Translations under genes and position numbers: made by a program
Notes under the pieces: generated by a model
What the model was told of the DNA's origin: nothing
The model's database searches: none
What the model saw: the letters and a program-made list of their open reading frames with translations, nothing else
Source of the DNA: DAIQON01 sp036787835
GTDB lineage: Bacteria > Patescibacteriota > Saccharimonadia > Saccharimonadales > UBA4665
Length of the DNA: 26,129 nt
NCBI GenBank assembly: GCA_036787835.1
Contig: DAIQON010000014.1
Span: forward strand, 1-26,129
Direction of reading: 5' to 3'
Shown here: piece after piece, positions 23,187 to 26,129 of the stretch
How the letters are laid out: each line of letters begins with the position of its first letter
Numbering within the stretch: the stretch's first letter is position 1

Positions 23187-23368
23187 ATGATTAAACTATT
23201 ATATCCAGTTTACTTATATTTATCTAAACTATTTGTCTCATTATATCTACTTTTTATTAATGTTCTATGCGCACATACGTAAACGTTAAGCTAAATTTAA
23301 GTATTCAATCGTTTAATCTTAAGTACATTTAGTAAGCAAACGAAACTTTAATTATCAAAGGATCATAT
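23187..23368. other. Divergent intergenic region between LCP and ABC export genes
   Basis: An AT-rich 182-bp gap without an ORF holds the upstream regions of both genes. A TATAAT for the LCP gene is at 23203-23198 on the reverse strand. For the permease an AAAGGA Shine-Dalgarno lies about 7 nt before the ATG at 23369; its promoter is not clear. No strong operator palindrome was noticed. Confidence 0.5.
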
Positions 23369-24757
23369 ATGAACGTAGTCAGTCGCGGTGCTAGAAACGC
23401 CTTCAGAAATTACATCAGAACATTATCAATAGTCATTATTATTGGCCTAAGTATTGGCCTTGGTTTGTCGATGCTCGTAGCAAGACAGGCCGTTAGCGCC
23501 AAGATTAGCTCAGTTAATGCTAGCGTCGGAACCGATATCACTGTCTCGCCAGCTGGAGTAAGAGGATTTGAGGGTGGTGGTAACCCGCTAACACAGGCAC
23601 AACTTGCTCCAATTGAGAGCATTAACCATGTAGCATCAATGAGCGAGAGCTTAAACGACCGGCTTACATCGTCAAATACCAACCTAGTTTCATCAATCGA
23701 TCTAGGAGCGCTTGGACAACGATTTGCCCAAAGCAGCGGTGCTAGTGCGGCACCACAAGGCGATAGCTTTGGAGGAGCTGGTGGCTCAAGTTTGAACTTT
23801 ACACCTCCAGTAACTGTCGATGGTACGACAGACCCGACTAATTTGTCTAACACAACAGGCGGGGGAACATTTAAATTAACTTCGGGCAGCGTCTTCAGTA
23901 GTACTTCAAACGACAACGTCGCCATACTTGGCACATCACTGGCATCAAAGAATAATCTGAAAGTTGGATCAACGTTCACGGCTTATGGTACGACCATAAC
24001 TGTTAGTGGCATATTTGATTCTGGTAACAGTTTCAGTAATTCTCAAATGATCATGCCGCTAACAACCGTACAAAGAATATCTAGTCAGACTGGACAAATA
24101 ACAAGTGCTGTAGTCCAGGTTGATAGCCTAGCAAATGTGCCGACCGTTACTAACGAAATATCCAAACAGCTTGGCTCTAGCGCTGATGTGACTAACCAGA
24201 TACAGCAAGCCGAAGCAACAGTTACGCCTCTAAAAAACATCCAGACAATAACTCTCTACAGCCTAATCGGTTCACTTGTTGCCGGGGCAGTAATAATCTT
24301 CCTGATCATGATTATGATCGTCCGTGAACGAAGACGAGAAATAGGAGTCCTGAAAGCTATCGGCGCATCAAACGTCAAGGTTATGCTTCAATTCATGAGC
24401 GAAGCCATTACATTAACCCTACTCGGCGCCATAATCGGTATTGTAATTGGCGTAGCCGCAGCAAGCCCAATTACTAAATTATTGGTCACTAATTCATCGA
24501 GCTCAACCACCACGACCCAAGTCCAAGGCTTTAGAGGACGAACCGCTGGAGCTGGTGGTGGGGCACCCAACATTTCAGCCAACGGCGGACACCTAAGAGC
24601 AGGCGGTAACAGCTTCTCTAACATACAAGCAGTTGTCGGCTGGACAATAATTGTCGACGGCATAGCGGCAGCCATAATAATAGCCGTAATAGGCAGTGCA
24701 GCTGCTTCAATATTAATAGCCAAGGTTAGACCTGCTGAAGTAATGAGAACAGAATAA
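23369..24757 (+). CDS. MacB/FtsX-type ABC transporter permease
   Basis: The 462-aa protein has the MacB-like topology: one N-terminal membrane helix (about 17-38), a large extracytoplasmic domain (about 40-285), then three helices (about 297-318, 345-372, 425-450). The conserved coupling stretch VRERRREIGVLKAIGAS follows helix 2, and the C-terminal KVRPAEVMRTE end is typical. Such permeases work mechanically with their ATPase to drive extracytoplasmic events or export rather than solute import. Glycine/serine-rich inserts occur in the extracytoplasmic domain (SGASAAPQGDSFGGAGGSS) and between helices 3 and 4 (FRGRTAGAGGGAPNISANGG). An AAAGGA ribosome-binding site supports the start, and the ATPase gene follows by 15 bp. 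Confidence 0.88.
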   Translation: MNVVSRGARNAFRNYIRTLSIVIIIGLSIGLGLSMLVARQAVSAKISSVNASVGTDITVSPAGVRGFEGGGNPLTQAQLAPIESINHVASMSESLNDRLTSSNTNLVSSIDLGALGQRFAQSSGASAAPQGDSFGGAGGSSLNFTPPVTVDGTTDPTNLSNTTGGGTFKLTSGSVFSSTSNDNVAILGTSLASKNNLKVGSTFTAYGTTITVSGIFDSGNSFSNSQMIMPLTTVQRISSQTGQITSAVVQVDSLANVPTVTNEISKQLGSSADVTNQIQQAEATVTPLKNIQTITLYSLIGSLVAGAVIIFLIMIMIVRERRREIGVLKAIGASNVKVMLQFMSEAITLTLLGAIIGIVIGVAAASPITKLLVTNSSSSTTTTQVQGFRGRTAGAGGGAPNISANGGHLRAGGNSFSNIQAVVGWTIIVDGIAAAIIIAVIGSAAASILIAKVRPAEVMRTE

Positions 24758-24772
24758 AGGAGATCATTAGAT

Positions 24773-25444
24773 ATGTTAAAAGTAGATAAGTTAACCAGAA
24801 CGTTTAGGTCTACTGGTGAAACAGTAGCTGCAGTAGATAATGTCAGCTTTAAGGTAGGCGATGGTAAGTTTGCATCGATCATCGGAAGAAGTGGTAGCGG
24901 GAAGAGCACTTTACTGAGCCTTCTTGGCGGACTAGATAAACCGACGTCTGGATCAATTAAAGTTGACGATGTAGACATCGCCAACATGAGTGATCATGAT
25001 TTAATTACTTATCGTGGTAAATCAATCGGTTTTGTTTTCCAAAACTATAATCTAGTACCTAATTTAACTGCCTTAGAGAACGTAATTCTGCCTATGGAAT
25101 TTGTTGGTCGACCTAAAGCAGAACGCTTACCAAGAGCTAAAACACTATTAGCTGCGGTTGGTCTCAGCGAAGATGAGATGAAACGTAAACCCGGTAAGTT
25201 GAGTGGTGGCCAACAGCAACGAGTGGCAATAGCTCGAGCTTTGGCAAATAATCCAAAACTAATACTTGCCGACGAGCCAACTGGCAACCTAGATAGCCAA
25301 ACAGGAAAGATGATATTCGATCTTCTACATGGCCTATCTATAAGCGAAAATACTACCATCATTGCCGTCACTCATGATCTAGAAATCGTCGGCAAGACAG
25401 AGCTAACATTCAAGCTCCAAGATGGTAAATTAATGGGGAAATAA
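24773..25444 (+). CDS. MacB/LolD-type ABC transporter ATPase
   Basis: This 223-aa ATPase has Walker A GRSGSGKST (38-46), Q-loop FVFQNYNLVPNLTALENV, signature LSGGQQQRVAIARAL, Walker B LILADEPTGNLDS and switch His in VTHD. This is the LolD/MacB/FtsE subgroup, whose members pair with a four-helix permease. A Shine-Dalgarno (AAAGGAG) lies about ten bases before the ATG, between the permease stop and this start, so permease and ATPase form one operon. It supplies the energy for the permease encoded just upstream. Confidence 0.93.
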   Translation: MLKVDKLTRTFRSTGETVAAVDNVSFKVGDGKFASIIGRSGSGKSTLLSLLGGLDKPTSGSIKVDDVDIANMSDHDLITYRGKSIGFVFQNYNLVPNLTALENVILPMEFVGRPKAERLPRAKTLLAAVGLSEDEMKRKPGKLSGGQQQRVAIARALANNPKLILADEPTGNLDSQTGKMIFDLLHGLSISENTTIIAVTHDLEIVGKTELTFKLQDGKLMGK

Positions 25445-25465
25445 TACAAGAAGGTTAATAACGAT

Positions 25466-25975
25466 ATGCAACACAATGATTCAATGACAAACAAACAAGG
25501 CAAAAGCTTCACTTTTAGTGGAAAATCAACCGCCGTCCTCATTTTAATTGTAGTAGCGACAGTTGTTGGATTTTGGGCCGGTAGCGCATACCAGTCTAAT
25601 CACAACAAAAGCGCTTCTACGACTGGTGGAGCTAGCGCCTTTGGGGGCGCACGTGGAGGTGGTTTTCAGCGTGGTGGGGGCGGAATCGGTACGGTAAGTA
25701 CTGTTTCAGCATCTAGCATTACCGTTAGTTCTACCAGTGGCTCCAGCAAAACATACTCTATTACTTCTGCTACGACGATCAGTGACAACGGTCAAACAGT
25801 GACTACGTCAGATATACAAAACGGCGAAAAAGTAATAGTCATTCCAAGCACCAGCAATGCAACACAAGCTGCCCGAATATTGGTAAACCCTAGTTTTGGT
25901 GGTGGACCATCAGCTGGGGCTAGTGGTAGCTCAACTAGCACAAGTGGCTCTACAACAGGTAGTGTAACCAACTAA
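25466..25975 (+). CDS. Membrane-anchored Gly-rich protein with DUF5666-like domain
   Basis: The 169-aa protein has a short cytoplasmic tail, one membrane helix (about 23-45, AVLILIVVATVVGFWAGSAY), a Gly/Arg-rich linker (ASAFGGARGGGFQRGGGGIG), and a small beta-rich domain (about 72-140, GTVSTVSASSITVSSTSGSS ... ITSATTISDNGQTVTTSDI) of the DUF5666 kind, ending in a Ser/Thr/Gly tail. It probably sits outside the membrane and assists the exporter, much as accessory proteins do for MacB-type systems. It follows the ATPase by 21 bp with an AAGAAGG ribosome-binding site, so it is the third gene of the operon. Confidence 0.7.
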   Translation: MQHNDSMTNKQGKSFTFSGKSTAVLILIVVATVVGFWAGSAYQSNHNKSASTTGGASAFGGARGGGFQRGGGGIGTVSTVSASSITVSSTSGSSKTYSITSATTISDNGQTVTTSDIQNGEKVIVIPSTSNATQAARILVNPSFGGGPSAGASGSSTSTSGSTTGSVTN

Positions 25976-26020
25976 AGCCTACAAAAATTTATCCTTAAGC
26001 TGTTTTTCAATAACGATGGG

Positions 26021-26026
26021 TATAAT
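26021..26026 (+). promoter_or_regulatory. -10 box of the response regulator gene
   Basis: TATAAT ends 9 nt before the ATG at 26036, so the mRNA has almost no leader. The -35 is weak. It suggests the regulator has its own promoter separate from the exporter operon. Confidence 0.55.
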
Positions 26027-26035
26027 ATAGACATT

Positions 26036-26129
26036 ATGAGAATCCTTGTTATTGAAGATGAGCCGAAGATTGCCCAAGCTGTTAAGAAAGGGCTTGAGCT
26101 AAAAGGCTATGCCGTTGATATGGTTCATG
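26036..26129 (+). CDS. OmpR-type response regulator, N-terminus only (cut by right edge)
   Basis: The 31 visible codons read MRILVIEDEPKIAQAVKKGL and ELKGYAVDMVH, the beginning of a receiver domain. E7 and D8 belong to the acidic Mg pocket, and the EDEPKIAQAVKKGLELKGY pattern is typical of OmpR/PhoB regulators. The phosphorylated Asp and the DNA-binding domain are beyond the window. It presumably pairs with a histidine kinase downstream and may control the adjacent exporter operon. Confidence 0.75.
   Translation, partial: MRILVIEDEPKIAQAVKKGLELKGYAVDMVH

Noticed and set aside
23410..23979. Antisense open frame of 189 codons within the permease gene
   Set aside because: It lies entirely within a well-supported permease gene and has no start signals or recognisable domain.
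1..26129. UGA recoded to Gly, as in some other Patescibacteria
   Set aside because: TGA ends apparently intact genes such as the antitoxin, and no conserved domain needs read-through of TGA.
1..26129. CRISPR arrays, prophage or classic defence operons
   Set aside because: No regularly spaced repeats, cas-like, capsid, terminase or restriction-modification genes are seen. The toxin-antitoxin pair is the only defence-like element.

Overview
The window looks like chromosomal DNA of a small-genome Patescibacteria/CPR bacterium, most likely Candidatus Saccharibacteria (TM7). This is inferred, not proven. The grounds are AT-rich coding, very short intergenic gaps, no sign of UGA recoding (TGA ends apparently intact genes such as the antitoxin), a protein set of the Saccharibacteria type (LCP protein, MacB-like exporter with a small anchored partner, HerA/VirB4-like ATPase, Y-family polymerase with a small partner, TypA), and many genes whose -10 box sits only 6-10 nt before the start codon (leaderless transcripts).

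Left part (1-3.8 kb), accessory in character: a family 2 glycosyltransferase broken by an in-frame UAG; a RelB/DinJ-RelE/YafQ toxin-antitoxin pair with a palindromic operator lying over its -10 box and start codon; remnants of small ORFs; a two-domain ABC-F ATPase. Next (3.8-6.1 kb) come a cupin, a dihydroorotate dehydrogenase-like enzyme and a divergent TrmB-like regulator. From 6.2 to 8.5 kb a HerA/VirB4-type ATPase is cut off just after Walker B and abuts, tail to tail, a decayed reverse-strand region with fragments in three frames.

Middle (8.5-15.1 kb): an Nramp-superfamily transporter with non-canonical metal-site motifs, a GAP/LysE-like membrane protein overlapping a small membrane protein, an unknown 116-aa protein, an APH-fold kinase, and a compact three-gene run (50-aa basic protein, MurL-like UDP-MurNAc-L-Ala-L-Glu epimerase, HAD phosphatase) ending at a bidirectional terminator. 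An apparently intact IS1595/ISXO2-type insertion sequence follows (about 15.15-16.09 kb).

Right part (16.2-26.1 kb), more housekeeping: TypA/BipA with a GC-rich hairpin just before its start; a 25-aa basic protein whose stop overlaps that of a convergent Y-family polymerase operon; a 260-bp non-coding segment with several perfect stems (candidate structured RNA); an unknown 166-aa protein; an LPG-synthase/UPF0104-type membrane protein and an LCP ligase (cell envelope); and, divergent from these, a MacB-like permease, its ATPase, a Gly-rich membrane-anchored protein, and the first codons of an OmpR-type response regulator running off the right edge. Together the right-hand genes suggest envelope assembly plus a regulated export or envelope-stress system.

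The most notable points are the candidate RNA at 19.74-20.0 kb, the leaderless promoter pattern, the toxin-antitoxin operator, the MurL-like gene and the Nramp variant. No tRNA, rRNA or CRISPR was seen.
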